Notes: generated from the letters alone by a model not told the origin. A stretch of DNA of 64,000 nucleotides from Pseudomonas sp. Leaf48 (GCF_001421885.1 NZ_LMLH01000032.1:47629-111628), one strand, 5' to 3'; numbered from the stretch's first letter, positions 1 through 9,093 are shown. Numbers and translations: made by a program.

Positions 1-395
1 TTTTCGGGAGGGATACTTCCTCGAATCCATAATCGATGACATGTATCAGGTCGGATAATTTCCTGAGACAACTCGGGCGGCTCCCTCCTGGCGTTCCGAC
101 TTTTCGGGAGGGATACTTCCTCGATCCATAATCGATGACATGTATCAGGTCGCATAATTTCCGGAGACAACTCGGGCGGCTCCCTCCTGGCGTTCCGACT
201 TTTCGGGAGGGATACTTCCTCGAATCCATAATCGATGACATGTATCAGGTCGCATAATTTCCTGAGACAACTCGGTCGGCTCCCTCCTGGCGTTCCGATT
301 TTTCGGGAGGGATACTTCCTCGAATCCATAATCGATGAAATGTATCAGGTCGCATAATTTCCTGAGACAACTCGGTCGGCTCCCTCTCCCCCTGG
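1..395. repeat. Four tandem copies of a ~100-bp repeat
   Basis: Copies begin at about 1, 101, 200 and 300, each opening with TTTTCGGGAGGGATACTTCC and closing with GGCTCCCTCCTGGCGTTCC. They differ by scattered substitutions and one single-base deletion in copy 2. The last copy runs into a pyrimidine/purine-rich palindrome, CCCTCTCCCCCTGGGAGAGGG, of a type common between Pseudomonas genes. No open frame runs through all copies. The array touches the window edge, so more copies may lie upstream. Confidence 0.9.
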
Positions 396-425
396 GAGAG
401 GGCTGGGGTGAGGGCTTTGCTTTAA

Positions 426-1313
426 CTACAGCGCAAAATCCTCAGCCCTGAGCACATCAAACAACGCCTGCGCCGCCGCCGACAGCTCGCCGCCCGGCAA
501 GGTCAACACCCCGATCGCCCGTTCCACCACCGGGTCGCTCAGGGTGATGCAACGTGCACCCAGCTCACGCATCTGCCCGGCACACAACGCCGGCACCGCG
601 CTCACCCCCAGGCCACTGGCGACCATCCTGCCCACGGTCGCCAACTGATGGCTTTCAAATTCCACCGGCAGCTTCATCCCGCGCGCCTGCAAATGCTCCT
701 CCAGCATCACCCGCAACGTCGAGGGGCGCTGCAGGGTAATGAACGGTTCCTTGAGCAAGGTCTGCCAGTCGATTTCAGCAAGTTCGGCCAGCGGCGAATC
801 CAGCGGCACGACCGCCACGAAGCGATCGATATACAGTGGCGTGAACTGCAGCGAAGAGCTCTGGGTCGGTTCGAACGCCACCCCCAACTCAACCTGGCGA
901 TCGCGGACCATTTCCAGCACTTGTTCGTTGATCACGTCATTGACCGTGACGTTGACCTTTGGATAACGGGCCCGGAAGGTCTTGAGGATCGGCGGCAACA
1001 GGTTACCGGCAAACGACGGCATCGCCGCCAGGGTCACGCGGCCGCGCTGGAGGGTAAAGCGCTGGCGCAGTTCATCCTCGGCATTGTCCCAATCGGCAAT
1101 GAGCCGGCGTGCCAGCGGCACCAGCGCTTCGCCTTCGGCAGTGAGGGCGACGTTGCGCGTATTACGGGTGAACAAGCGTCCACCCAGCCCCTCTTCCAGC
1201 GCCTTGATGGTCAGGCTCAAGGCCGACTGCGACAAGTGCAGGCGCTCGCAGGCCACGGCGAAGCTCAAACTCTGGGCCACGGCCAGAAAGGCACGGATCT
1301 GCTTGACGGTCAT
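426..1313 (-). CDS. LysR-family transcriptional regulator of the CoA-transferase operon
   Basis: A 295-residue protein of normal LysR length. The N-terminal winged helix-turn-helix covers about residues 1-60 (FLAVAQSLSFAVACERLHLSQSALS and RLFTR are characteristic), followed by a periplasmic-binding-protein-like effector domain from about residue 90. It is divergent from the scoA-scoB-atoB operon across a 215-bp AT-rich intergenic region, the usual arrangement for a LysR protein that regulates its neighbour and itself. That it controls acetoacetate or ketone-body catabolism is inferred from position; the ligand cannot be read from the sequence. Confidence 0.9.
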   Translation of the reverse strand: MTVKQIRAFLAVAQSLSFAVACERLHLSQSALSLTIKALEEGLGGRLFTRNTRNVALTAEGEALVPLARRLIADWDNAEDELRQRFTLQRGRVTLAAMPSFAGNLLPPILKTFRARYPKVNVTVNDVINEQVLEMVRDRQVELGVAFEPTQSSSLQFTPLYIDRFVAVVPLDSPLAELAEIDWQTLLKEPFITLQRPSTLRVMLEEHLQARGMKLPVEFESHQLATVGRMVASGLGVSAVPALCAGQMRELGARCITLSDPVVERAIGVLTLPGGELSAAAQALFDVLRAEDFAL

Positions 1314-1397
1314 GGTCGCTCTACTCCAGTGGTAAGCTGCAAGCTTGTAGCCGCAAGATGGTGCCAGCCGAGGGCTACGGGTGCGTTCGGATAGTTT

Positions 1398-1412
1398 GTT
1401 GATTTTTTCAAC
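1398..1412. promoter_or_regulatory. Candidate LysR-box between the LysR gene and scoA
   Basis: GTTGATTTTTTCAAC is a short inverted repeat with the T-N11-A form expected for LysR-type operators. It lies in the AT-rich divergent intergenic region, about 120 bp before scoA and 85 bp before the regulator. The assignment rests on form and position only. Confidence 0.35.
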
Positions 1413-1528
1413 TATTGAGTTTTATCTATCAATTAACCTTAAAAATCAACTTAACAAATCAATCTCCCGGCGAGACACTTCAACCATTACGGCTAGCCAG
1501 CCGCCCACAAAGAATAAAAGAGGTGCAT

Positions 1529-2227
1529 ATGGCAGGTTTCGACAAGCGCGTGAGTTCCTACGAGGAAGCTCTGGCCGGTCTGGAAGACGGCATGACCGTC
1601 ATCGCTGGCGGCTTCGGTATTTGCGGTATCCCGGAAAACCTGATCAACGAGATCAAACGCAAAGGCACCCGCGACCTCACCGTGGTTTCCAACAACTGCG
1701 GCATCGACGGTTTCGGCCTCGGCGTGCTGCTCGTAGACCGCCAGATCAGCAAGGTGGTGGCCTCCTACGTCGGCGAGAACAAGTTGTTCGAAGAGCAACT
1801 GCTCAGCGGCGAGATCGAAGTGGTCCTGACGCCCCAGGGCACCCTGGCGGAAAAAATGCGCGCAGGCGGCGCCGGCATCCCGGCCTTCTTCACCGCGACC
1901 GGCGTCGGCACCCCGGTGGCCGAAGGCAAGGAAGTTCGCGAATTCAATGGCCGCCAGTACCTGATGGAAGAATCCATCACCGGCGACTTCGCCATCGTCA
2001 AAGGCTGGAAAGCCGACCATTTCGGTAACGTGGTCTACCGCCACACCGCCCAGAACTTCAACCCGCTGGCCGCTACCGCCGGCAAGATCACCGTGGTCGA
2101 AGTCGAGGAAATTGTTGAACCCGGCGAGCTGGACCCGACCCAGATCCACACCCCTGGCATCTACGTCGACCGGGTCATCTGCGGCACGTTTGAAAAGCGC
2201 ATCGAACAGCGCACCGTGCGTAAGTGA
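1529..2227 (+). CDS. scoA: 3-oxoacid CoA-transferase subunit A
   Basis: A 232-residue alpha subunit of a class I CoA-transferase (SCOT/AtoD type), which with subunit B moves CoA from succinyl-CoA (or acetyl-CoA) to acetoacetate in the cytoplasm. The N-terminal glycine-rich CoA-binding segment GGFGICGIPENL is at about residues 25-36, and the family signature NNCGIDGFG follows. The ATG at 1529 is chosen over an upstream in-frame start at 1415 because it has an AGAGG ribosome site and begins the conserved MAGFDKRV; the upstream 38 residues look non-coding. It is first in a three-gene operon with scoB and atoB. Confidence 0.93.
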   Translation: MAGFDKRVSSYEEALAGLEDGMTVIAGGFGICGIPENLINEIKRKGTRDLTVVSNNCGIDGFGLGVLLVDRQISKVVASYVGENKLFEEQLLSGEIEVVLTPQGTLAEKMRAGGAGIPAFFTATGVGTPVAEGKEVREFNGRQYLMEESITGDFAIVKGWKADHFGNVVYRHTAQNFNPLAATAGKITVVEVEEIVEPGELDPTQIHTPGIYVDRVICGTFEKRIEQRTVRK

Positions 2228-2263
2228 TCCCCTGCCCCCGGACCGAATGAAGGAATAACAACA

Positions 2264-2929
2264 ATGGCACTTTCCCGCGAACAAATGGCTCAACGCGTCG
2301 CCCGCGAAATGCAGGACGGCTTCTACGTGAACCTGGGCATCGGCATTCCGACCCTGGTCGCCAACTACATTCCCGAAGGCATGGAAGTCATGCTGCAGTC
2401 GGAAAACGGCCTGCTGGGCATGGGTCCGTTCCCGACTGAAGACCAGGTCGACGCCGACATGATCAACGCCGGCAAGCAGACCGTTACCGCACGCATTGGC
2501 GCATCGATTTTTTCTTCCGCCGAATCCTTCGCAATGATTCGCGGCGGCCATGTCGACCTGACCGTGCTGGGTGCCTTTGAAGTAGACGTGCAAGGCAACA
2601 TCGCCTCGTGGATGATTCCCGGCAAACTGGTCAAGGGCATGGGCGGCGCAATGGACCTGGTAGCTGGTGCAGACAACATCATCGTCATCATGACCCACGC
2701 GTCCAAGGATGGTGAATCCAAGCTACTGGACCACTGCAGCCTGCCGCTGACCGGTGCCGGCTGCATCAAGCGCGTACTGACCGACCTGGCTTACCTGGAA
2801 ATCGAAAATGGCGCTTTTATCCTCAAGGAACGCGCGCCAGGCGTCAGCGTCGAAGAAATCGTCGCTAAAACCGCTGGTAAACTGATCGTGCCGGAGCACG
2901 TTCCGGAGATGCAGTTCGCTGCCCAGTGA
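2264..2929 (+). CDS. scoB: 3-oxoacid CoA-transferase subunit B
   Basis: A 221-residue beta subunit carrying the catalytic glutamate in SENGLLGMG (about residues 46-54), which forms the covalent glutamyl-CoA intermediate in this family. The N-terminal MALSREQMAQRVAREMQDGFYVN segment and GIGIPTLV are typical of subunit B. It starts 36 bp after scoA behind an AAGGA ribosome site and ends just before atoB. Substrate preference (acetoacetate versus other short 3-oxoacids) is inferred from the neighbouring thiolase. Confidence 0.94.
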   Translation: MALSREQMAQRVAREMQDGFYVNLGIGIPTLVANYIPEGMEVMLQSENGLLGMGPFPTEDQVDADMINAGKQTVTARIGASIFSSAESFAMIRGGHVDLTVLGAFEVDVQGNIASWMIPGKLVKGMGGAMDLVAGADNIIVIMTHASKDGESKLLDHCSLPLTGAGCIKRVLTDLAYLEIENGAFILKERAPGVSVEEIVAKTAGKLIVPEHVPEMQFAAQ

Positions 2930-2940
2930 GGAATCATTCC

Positions 2941-4122
2941 ATGCAAGAAGTCGTCATTGTTGCCGCCACGCGTACCGCGATCGGCAGCTTCCAGGGTTCC
3001 CTGGCCAATGTGTCTGCGGTTGACCTGGGCGCTGCGGTGATCCGTCAGTTGCTGGCGCACACCGGCCTGGACCCCGCCGAAGTCGATGAAGTGATCATGG
3101 GCCAGGTGCTGACCGCCGGTGCCGGGCAAAACCCTGCGCGCCAGGCCGCGATCAAGGCCGGCCTGCCGTTCGCCGTGCCGGCCATGACCCTGAACAAGGT
3201 CTGCGGCTCGGGCCTCAAGGCCTTGCACCTGGGCGCCCAGGCCATTCGCTGCGGTGACGCCGAGGTGATCATCGCCGGTGGCCAGGAAAACATGAGCCTG
3301 TCCAACTACGTCATGCCCGGTGCCCGCACCGGCCTGCGCATGGGCAATGGGCAACTCGTCGACACCATGATCAGCGATGGCCTGTGGGATGCGTTCAACG
3401 ATTACCACATGGGCATCACCGCTGAAAACCTGGTGGAAAAGTACAACCTGACCCGTGAGCAACAGGACGCCTTCGCGGCCGCCTCCCAGCAAAAAGCCGT
3501 GGCAGCCATTGAGGCCGGGCGCTTTGCCGAGGAAATCACGCCGATCCTGATTCCCCAGCGCAAGGGCGATCCTCTGTCCTTCGCCACCGACGAGCAGCCA
3601 CGGGCCGGCACCACCGCCGAATCCCTGGGCAAGCTCAAGCCAGCCTTCAAGAAGGACGGTTCGGTGACCGCCGGCAACGCTTCGTCCCTCAACGATGGCG
3701 CCGCCGCCGTGATCCTGATGAGCGCGGACAAAGCCAAGGCCCTGGGCCTGCCGGTGCTGGCAAAGATCGCCGCCTACGCCAATGCCGGCGTGGACCCGGC
3801 CATCATGGGCATCGGCCCGGTTTCGGCGACCCGCCGTTGCCTGGACAAGGCCGGCTGGTCGATCAGCCAACTGGACCTGATCGAAGCCAACGAAGCCTTC
3901 GCCGCGCAATCGCTGGCGGTGGCCAAGGACCTGGAATGGGATCTGGACAAGGTCAACGTCAACGGTGGCGCTATCGCCCTCGGTCATCCGATCGGTGCGT
4001 CGGGTTGCAGGGTGCTGGTGACCTTGCTGCACGAAATGCTCAAGCGTGATGCCAAAAAAGGCCTCGCCACCCTGTGCATCGGTGGTGGTCAGGGCGTAGC
4101 CCTGGCGCTCGAAAGGGCGTAA
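2941..4122 (+). CDS. atoB: Acetyl-CoA acetyltransferase (thiolase)
   Basis: A 393-residue type II thiolase that cleaves acetoacetyl-CoA with CoA into two acetyl-CoA, the step after the CoA-transferase. The nucleophilic cysteine is in NKVCGSGLKA (about residue 88). The C-terminal motifs NVNGGAIALGHPIGASG and CIGGGQG supply the catalytic His and Cys. An in-frame GTG at 2926 overlaps the scoB stop, but the ATG at 2941, behind GAGGA, fits the family N-terminus (MQEVVIVAATRTAIG). It is the last gene of the operon and is followed by a strong terminator. Confidence 0.95.
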   Translation: MQEVVIVAATRTAIGSFQGSLANVSAVDLGAAVIRQLLAHTGLDPAEVDEVIMGQVLTAGAGQNPARQAAIKAGLPFAVPAMTLNKVCGSGLKALHLGAQAIRCGDAEVIIAGGQENMSLSNYVMPGARTGLRMGNGQLVDTMISDGLWDAFNDYHMGITAENLVEKYNLTREQQDAFAAASQQKAVAAIEAGRFAEEITPILIPQRKGDPLSFATDEQPRAGTTAESLGKLKPAFKKDGSVTAGNASSLNDGAAAVILMSADKAKALGLPVLAKIAAYANAGVDPAIMGIGPVSATRRCLDKAGWSISQLDLIEANEAFAAQSLAVAKDLEWDLDKVNVNGGAIALGHPIGASGCRVLVTLLHEMLKRDAKKGLATLCIGGGQGVALALERA

Positions 4123-4183
4123 GCCAACAGCGTTCAACAGACTGCGCGGGGACCCACGAAGAACCGCTGCAGCCTGGAAAAAC

Positions 4184-4220
4184 ACCCGGTGCGATTAACG
4201 TCGCACCGGGTTCTTTTTTT
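4184..4220 (+). terminator. Rho-independent terminator of the scoAB-atoB operon
   Basis: A perfect 11-bp stem, ACCCGGTGCGA paired with TCGCACCGGGT, with a six-base loop, is followed by TCTTTTTTT. It sits 62 bp after the atoB stop. Confidence 0.93.
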
Positions 4221-4335
4221 CTGCGACACAATGCGAAGCCGCTCCTCCTACATGCACTTTAGAACTTTGTATACAGCCTCTGAGAATCTATAGAGCAATC
4301 AGTGCTAACGTTACGGTTCCCAAAAGGCCGGAGAC

Positions 4336-5136
4336 GTGCGCGTGTTGATCCTCAAACTGCTGGTGATCCCAGGTTTTCTGCTGCTGATTTCCCTTGCCGG
4401 CAAACGTTGGGGGCCCAGTGTTGCAGGCTGGTTATCGGGGTTGCCGGTGGTGGTCGGGCCGATTCTGTTCTTCCTCGCCATCGAACAAGGTGAAGTATTT
4501 GCCGCTCAATCGGCAATGGCCGCACTGTCGGCCATGTTCGCGATGATCGCCTTCTGCGTGACTTACGCCCAGGTTGCGCAACGGGCCGGGTGGCCGCTGG
4601 CCCTGGTGGTATCGCTGGCAGTCTGGGGCGCGGCGGCCATCGCGCTGTCGCTGATGCCCCCGTCCCTGGTGTTGTCCGTGTGCGCCGCCGCCACCGCGCT
4701 GCTCGCCGCGCCATACCTGTTCCCCGCCGCTCAGCCGTTGGGCAGCGGACCGGCGCCGAAATCCGACAAGCTGGTACTGCGCATGATTGCCGGCGCCGTG
4801 CTGACCCTGGTCGTGACCCTGCTTGCCAGCACCGTCGGCGAGCGCTGGAGCGGCCTGCTCGCGGTGTTCCCGGTGTTGGGCAGTGTAATGGCGGTGTTCT
4901 CCCAGCAAACCCGCGGCCCGGCGTTTACTGCCGCATTGCTGCGTGCCACCGCCACCGGGATGTATTCGTTCGCCGCGTTCTGCCTGGTGCTGGCGCTGGC
5001 CTTGCCAGGCATGGGGCTCAATGCGTTCGTACTGGGTGTCGCCGTGTCGGTGGCCATGCTCGGCGTGACCCGGCGCTTGCTGGCGCGGCCGGTCGGCACG
5101 ACCGCAGCCACGGATCGCACGGCAATCAAGCGCTGA
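4336..5136 (+). CDS. Polytopic inner-membrane protein with internal duplication
   Basis: 266 residues, almost wholly hydrophobic, with about eight predicted membrane segments. The two halves look alike: GLPVVVGPILFFLAIEQG then AAQSAMAALSAM in the first, and GLLAVFPVLGSVMAVFSQQT then FTAALLRATATGM in the second. This suggests an internally duplicated fold reminiscent of the small GlpM-type membrane proteins of pseudomonads. GTG at 4336 or 4342 could be the start; the GGAG at about 4330 spaces better with 4342. No catalytic motif is visible and the function is unknown. The basic, polar C-terminus is probably cytoplasmic. Confidence 0.75.
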   Translation: MRVLILKLLVIPGFLLLISLAGKRWGPSVAGWLSGLPVVVGPILFFLAIEQGEVFAAQSAMAALSAMFAMIAFCVTYAQVAQRAGWPLALVVSLAVWGAAAIALSLMPPSLVLSVCAAATALLAAPYLFPAAQPLGSGPAPKSDKLVLRMIAGAVLTLVVTLLASTVGERWSGLLAVFPVLGSVMAVFSQQTRGPAFTAALLRATATGMYSFAAFCLVLALALPGMGLNAFVLGVAVSVAMLGVTRRLLARPVGTTAATDRTAIKR

Positions 5137-5228
5137 TCCGCATCGACCCGTACATCGGCGCTGGATGCATCAATCACTCCATGGGATGATTCGCGCCTCA
5201 CCGCGCGCCCCACCCCTGGAGTCTTCCC

Positions 5229-5795
5229 ATGTCACTGTTGAGTAAAAAAGCCCTGGTCCTGTTGCTGGCTGCCGTCACAGGTATAGGGGCTTTGAATGCG
5301 CAGGCCGCCAAGGCCGCGTCCAGCGACGCTCCGGCCCAGAAAGTCTCGATGCTTGGCGGCAAATTCACCTTCAATCTGCCCAAGGGTTTCATTACTACCG
5401 CACTGCCCGACAGCCCTACCGGCGCCAGCGGCACCATGTACAGCAACGAGGCCACCAAGACCGTGGTGATCGCCGCTGAAAACAATCTGCCCGAGGGTGT
5501 CAGCGTCAAGGACAACGACGGTAAATTCCTCGACGACACGCTGGCCGACTTCGACACCGCTCAACGCAAATCCCTGCCGGATTACAACAAGCTCAGTGAA
5601 AAAAGCATGACATTGAAAACCGGGCTGGGCCTGCGCCAGGTCGACGGCACCGCCACTCAGGGTGGCGGGCTGACGCTCAACACCACGCTGATGGCGGCGT
5701 CCGGTACGCGCATGGCAGTGGTTCAGGTGATTTCCCGTCCGCGCGACATGGCCGCCCACGAAACCCTGGTCAAGCAGCTCGTCAGCGGCAAATAG
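5229..5795 (+). CDS. Secreted periplasmic protein of unknown function (DcrB-like?)
   Basis: 188 residues with a clear Sec signal peptide: MSLLSKK, a hydrophobic core, and a likely cleavage after NAQA or AKAA at about residues 25-30. The mature part (GGKFTFNLPKGF near residue 48, then alternating polar and hydrophobic stretches and VVQVISRP near the end) resembles the small DcrB/PsbP-like periplasmic fold, but that likeness is an impression. It stands alone after the membrane protein and converges on the hydrolase gene with only 3 bp between stops. Confidence 0.72.
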   Translation: MSLLSKKALVLLLAAVTGIGALNAQAAKAASSDAPAQKVSMLGGKFTFNLPKGFITTALPDSPTGASGTMYSNEATKTVVIAAENNLPEGVSVKDNDGKFLDDTLADFDTAQRKSLPDYNKLSEKSMTLKTGLGLRQVDGTATQGGGLTLNTTLMAASGTRMAVVQVISRPRDMAAHETLVKQLVSGK

Positions 5796-5798
5796 CAA

Positions 5799-6515
5799 TC
5801 AAGGGTTGAGGCGCTGTAACCAGGCGCTCAAATCCTCTATCTCGGCGGCGCTGATGCTGTGACCGAGGCCCGGATAAGCGTGGAACTCAGGCTCCAGCGA
5901 GACGCTCTGCAACAGGCTTCTGGCCTCGGTACCATCACTGATGGGCAGGCGTTTGTCCTCCTCGCCATGCCCAATGAAGATCGCCAGCGACTGGCGTTTT
6001 TCATCCGGTTTGAGCTCGGACTTGAGCACCGGCAAAATGCGCCCGCCCAATGCTGCAATCCCGCCCACCGCCTCGGGGTGCCGCAAAGCCACTTCGTAGG
6101 ACATGATTGCGCCCTGGCTGAAACCCACCAGGTACACCCGCTCAGGCTCGGTGTGATATTTCTTCGCCGCGCCTGAAATGAAGTCCAGCAACAGCTGACT
6201 GCTGTTCTTCAGATCATCGGTCTCACCGTCGTAGGCGCCTTCGCCTTTTTTGCGAAACCACTGATAACTGCCCTCTTCAATCACCATGGGTGCGCGTACC
6301 GACAGGTAGGTGTATTGCGCGGGTAAATCGTCCTTGATGCCAAACAGGTCCTGCTCGTTGCTGCCGTATCCGTGGAGAAAAATCACCAGGGGCTGATTCT
6401 GCGATTCGGCTGTGGTTTGTTCCAGGTACTTGAGCGCAAGATCTGACTGCAGCGGGGTTTGAGCGTGGACGGCGGCGGATGCCAGCAGCGTGAGCAGAGC
6501 GAGAAATTTCAACAT
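5799..6515 (-). CDS. Secreted carboxylesterase/phospholipase-family alpha/beta hydrolase
   Basis: 238 residues. A signal peptide (MLKFLALLTLLASAAVHAQ) precedes an Abhydrolase_2-type domain. The nucleophile elbow is GFSQG (Ser about residue 133), HGYGS is the oxyanion-side loop, GHGEEDKRLP supplies the acidic residue region, and GLGHSIS gives the catalytic His. A start 15 codons upstream exists, but the ATG at 6515 has AAGGAAGG before it and begins the signal peptide. The family hydrolyses short carboxyl esters; this copy is predicted periplasmic. The substrate is not evident. Confidence 0.85.
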   Translation of the reverse strand: MLKFLALLTLLASAAVHAQTPLQSDLALKYLEQTTAESQNQPLVIFLHGYGSNEQDLFGIKDDLPAQYTYLSVRAPMVIEEGSYQWFRKKGEGAYDGETDDLKNSSQLLLDFISGAAKKYHTEPERVYLVGFSQGAIMSYEVALRHPEAVGGIAALGGRILPVLKSELKPDEKRQSLAIFIGHGEEDKRLPISDGTEARSLLQSVSLEPEFHAYPGLGHSISAAEIEDLSAWLQRLNP

Positions 6516-6684
6516 AAGCCTTCCTTCACAGAGCGCAGGATTCGGTTCAGAGCCTAACACTTTTGTCGCTGCTCCATTCCCCCCTGTGGGGCGGACTAGC
6601 CAGCGATGGGGCCCTCACAGCCAACATCCATCGCGACGGGCAAGCCAGCTTCTAAAGGGGGGGATATCACACAGGGTTGCGGGA

Positions 6685-7797
6685 TCAGTCGTTGATCAAT
6701 TTCCCCACCCGAATCGGCTCGCGTCCGGCTACTTTTGCCTGCCAGATCCCCGGCTGGGTGTAGCGTCCACGGTCGATGGCAAACAACACGCCGCTGGTGC
6801 CGGCCCGCACAGTCGTGACCTTGTCGGTCAAGGGGTCGACCACTTCAAACAGTGCGTCGCCCTTCTCCACCCATTCCCCCGCCTCACGCAGGAAGCTGAC
6901 CACGCCATGATGGGGGGCGAACAGGTACTCGGTGCCCTCGAACGGCATGCCTTCACAGCAGTCGCTCGGCGCCACTGGCCAGTCGCCGCCGATGAAGCCC
7001 TGTTCGGCGAGGAACCCGAGAATGGCCTCGCAATTGGCCAGGGCCTGGTCGACCCGGGTGTCGCCCATGCTGCCCAACTCGAGCGTGGTGGCGAGGTTGG
7101 CCGCCGGGATCGCTGCGTCAGGGTACGCCCTGGCCAGGCGCAACCATGGCGAGGAACAGGACTCGTCGAAAGAGCTGCCGCCGGAGTCTTCACAAAGCAA
7201 GGCCACCCCGGCTTTCAGGCGCGCGGCCAGGGATTGCCATTGCGGCCAGTGTTGCGGCAAGGCGTAGAGATGAATCGCCGCGTCGAAATCGCAATGCAGA
7301 TCGAGGGTGATGTCGGCATCGCACGCATGGCGCAGCAACAGGCGGTGCATGGCTTCGAGTTGCGAAGCGGCGGCCGGCAAGCTGTCGAGGACCTGGCCCA
7401 TGGCCTGGCGAATCAGGGCAATGTTGGCCTGTGCATCGGTGCCCAGGCGCTCGCCGATCAACTCGGCGACCGGTGCACTGAGCTCGACGAACGAGCGGTT
7501 GAAGTTCTTGCCGCTGCCCAGCTCGAAGCGCCCCATGTGGCTGCCTTGAAGGTGCTGATCGAGGCCGATGGGATTAGCCACCGGCACCAGTTCGATCACG
7601 CCTTGCAATTGCCCCAGGCTTTCCAGCTCGGCCAGGCGTTTCTTCAGTTCCCAGGCTGTGCGCATGCCCGGCAACTCATCGGCATGCAGGCTGGCCTGGA
7701 TGTAGACCTTGCGCGGGCCAGCGCCATAGCGAAACACGCTAAGGGTGCGCTCGGTTCCCAGGTGGCTCCAGGGCAGTGGATGGTCGATGCGTTGCAT
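6685..7797 (-). CDS. Succinylglutamate desuccinylase/aspartoacylase-family zinc hydrolase
   Basis: 370 residues of the AstE/AspA zinc-amidohydrolase family (M14-like fold). The likely metal ligands are His and Glu in QASLHADELPGM (about residues 35-46) and His in LDLHCD. The C-terminal part (PHHGVVSFLREAGEWVEKGDALFEVVDPL) is the lipoyl-like beta domain seen in this family. The ATG at 7797 has AGGAG upstream; a longer frame to 7989 runs back through a REPIN and is rejected. It lies downstream of, and co-oriented with, an amino-acid-binding protein. A similar family member sits in the arginine/ornithine transport locus of P. aeruginosa, so a role in basic amino-acid or N-acyl amino-acid use is plausible but inferred. 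Confidence 0.85.
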   Translation of the reverse strand: MQRIDHPLPWSHLGTERTLSVFRYGAGPRKVYIQASLHADELPGMRTAWELKKRLAELESLGQLQGVIELVPVANPIGLDQHLQGSHMGRFELGSGKNFNRSFVELSAPVAELIGERLGTDAQANIALIRQAMGQVLDSLPAAASQLEAMHRLLLRHACDADITLDLHCDFDAAIHLYALPQHWPQWQSLAARLKAGVALLCEDSGGSSFDESCSSPWLRLARAYPDAAIPAANLATTLELGSMGDTRVDQALANCEAILGFLAEQGFIGGDWPVAPSDCCEGMPFEGTEYLFAPHHGVVSFLREAGEWVEKGDALFEVVDPLTDKVTTVRAGTSGVLFAIDRGRYTQPGIWQAKVAGREPIRVGKLIND

Positions 7798-7850
7798 GGC
7801 TGAACTCCTGATGTCTGTACGGCGCAATGACCTGTGGGAGCGAGGCTTTT

Positions 7851-7939
7851 GTGGCGAGGGGGCTTGCCCCCATTGGACTGCGCAGCAGTCCCATTCCCTA
7901 GCGGCTTCGCAGCTCAACGGGGGCAAGCCCCCTCGCCAC
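7851..7939. repeat. REPIN-type inverted repeat
   Basis: Two outer arms, GTGGCGAGGGGGCTTGCCCC at 7851 and its reverse complement ending at 7939, flank a ~47-bp spacer. This is the paired-REP (REPIN) form found between genes in Pseudomonas. It separates the aspartoacylase-like gene from the binding-protein gene. Confidence 0.88.
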
Positions 7940-8032
7940 AATAGTCCCGTCGCCAACAAGCCCTCTTGCCGAACAAGGCCACTTGCCACATTGAATCGCG
8001 CCTACAGGTCTCTTAGCGCTGAAAATGATTGC

Positions 8033-8073
8033 ACAAAAAAAATGGCAACCGCGTCAACGGTTGCCATTTTTTT
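8033..8073 (-). terminator. Bidirectional-looking terminator after the binding-protein gene
   Basis: AATGGCAACC pairs with GGTTGCCATT (8041-8050 with 8059-8068). A run of A's lies on the left and T's on the right, so it can work on both strands. It sits 12 bp past the stop of the minus-strand transporter gene. A terminator here argues against obligate co-transcription with the aspartoacylase-like gene. Confidence 0.9.
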
Positions 8074-8084
8074 GAACGGCTTGG

Positions 8085-8864
8085 TTATTCGCCGTAAACG
8101 TCAAACTTGAAGTACTTGTCCTGCACTTGCTTGTACTTGCCGTTGGCGCGGATTTCGGAGATGGCGGTGTTGAACTGCTCGGCCAGGGCGGTATCACCCT
8201 TGCGCACGGCAATGCCGGCGCCGCCACCGAAGTATTTCGGATCGTTGTACTCAGGGCCGACGAAAGCGAAACCTTTACCGGCGTCGGTTTTCAGGAAACC
8301 GTCGTCCAGGTTGACCGAGTCGGCCATTAGCGCGTCGATGCGACCGGACACCATATCCAGGTTGGCTTCCTGCTGGGAACCGTAACGCACCAGGACAATG
8401 CCTGCCGGTTGCAGCACTTCGGTGGCGAAACGGTCATGGGTACTGGCGCGCAGTACGCCGACTTTCTTGCCCTTGAGTTCGGTCAGCGGGTCCTTGACGT
8501 CGGAACCTTCCTTCATCACGAAGCGCGCAGGGGTGTGGTAGTACTTGTTGGTGAAATCGACGTTCTTCTTGCGATCGTCGGTAATGGTCATGGACGACAG
8601 GATGGCGTCGATTTTCTTGACCTTGAGTGCCGGGATCAGGCCGTCGAATTCCTGCTCGACCCAAGTGCACTTCACTTTCATCTGCTCGCACAGGGCATCG
8701 CCGATGTCCACATCGAAACCGGTGAGTTTGCCGTCAGGGGTTTTCATCGAGAATGGCGGGTAACCGGCTTCGATACCGATGCGGATCGGCTTGGCGTCTT
8801 CGGCCACGGCGGTCAGGGACAACATCGACAGTGCCAGGGCACCGAACATCACTAGCTTTTTCAT
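8085..8864 (-). CDS. Periplasmic basic amino-acid-binding protein (ArgT/HisJ/AotJ type)
   Basis: 259 residues: a Sec signal peptide ending near SLTAVAEDA (residue 22), then the type II solute-binding fold of SBP family 3. Landmarks are GIEAGYPPFSMKTPDGKLTGFDVDIGDALC (residues ~29-58) and DAILSSMTITDDRKKNVDFT, which match lysine/arginine/ornithine- or histidine-binding proteins. The usual permease and ATPase partners are absent, so it is an orphan binding protein that would share another transporter. Ligand assignment to basic amino acids is by family resemblance. Confidence 0.88.
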   Translation of the reverse strand: MKKLVMFGALALSMLSLTAVAEDAKPIRIGIEAGYPPFSMKTPDGKLTGFDVDIGDALCEQMKVKCTWVEQEFDGLIPALKVKKIDAILSSMTITDDRKKNVDFTNKYYHTPARFVMKEGSDVKDPLTELKGKKVGVLRASTHDRFATEVLQPAGIVLVRYGSQQEANLDMVSGRIDALMADSVNLDDGFLKTDAGKGFAFVGPEYNDPKYFGGGAGIAVRKGDTALAEQFNTAISEIRANGKYKQVQDKYFKFDVYGE

Positions 8865-9093
8865 TTATAACTCCTGCGTGCGGAGGCTTTTATTGGCAGC
8901 TTTCGACTCTCAGCTTTCGAACGTCGCCTTGTGAGCGAAAATCGAAGTGGCCGGCAGTCTAGAGCGGCAACAGGAGGCTAAATTGCGTGCAAGCGACAAA
9001 TACTTATGAAAATAGGCTTGTGTGATGCAGCATTCAAAAGTACGCGCCATGGCGGTGCAAAAGACTGTCAGATAATTTCCCGCTTTAAGCAAA
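8865..9093. other. Intergenic region upstream of the binding-protein gene
   Basis: Carries the AGGAG ribosome site and presumably the promoter of the minus-strand binding-protein gene. I see no further gene. The short frames here have no initiation signals. Confidence 0.5.

Noticed and set aside
6685..7989. 434-residue reading of the aspartoacylase-like gene starting at 7989
   Set aside because: The extra 64 codons run back through a REPIN and lack a ribosome site; the ATG at 7797 with AGGAG fits the family.
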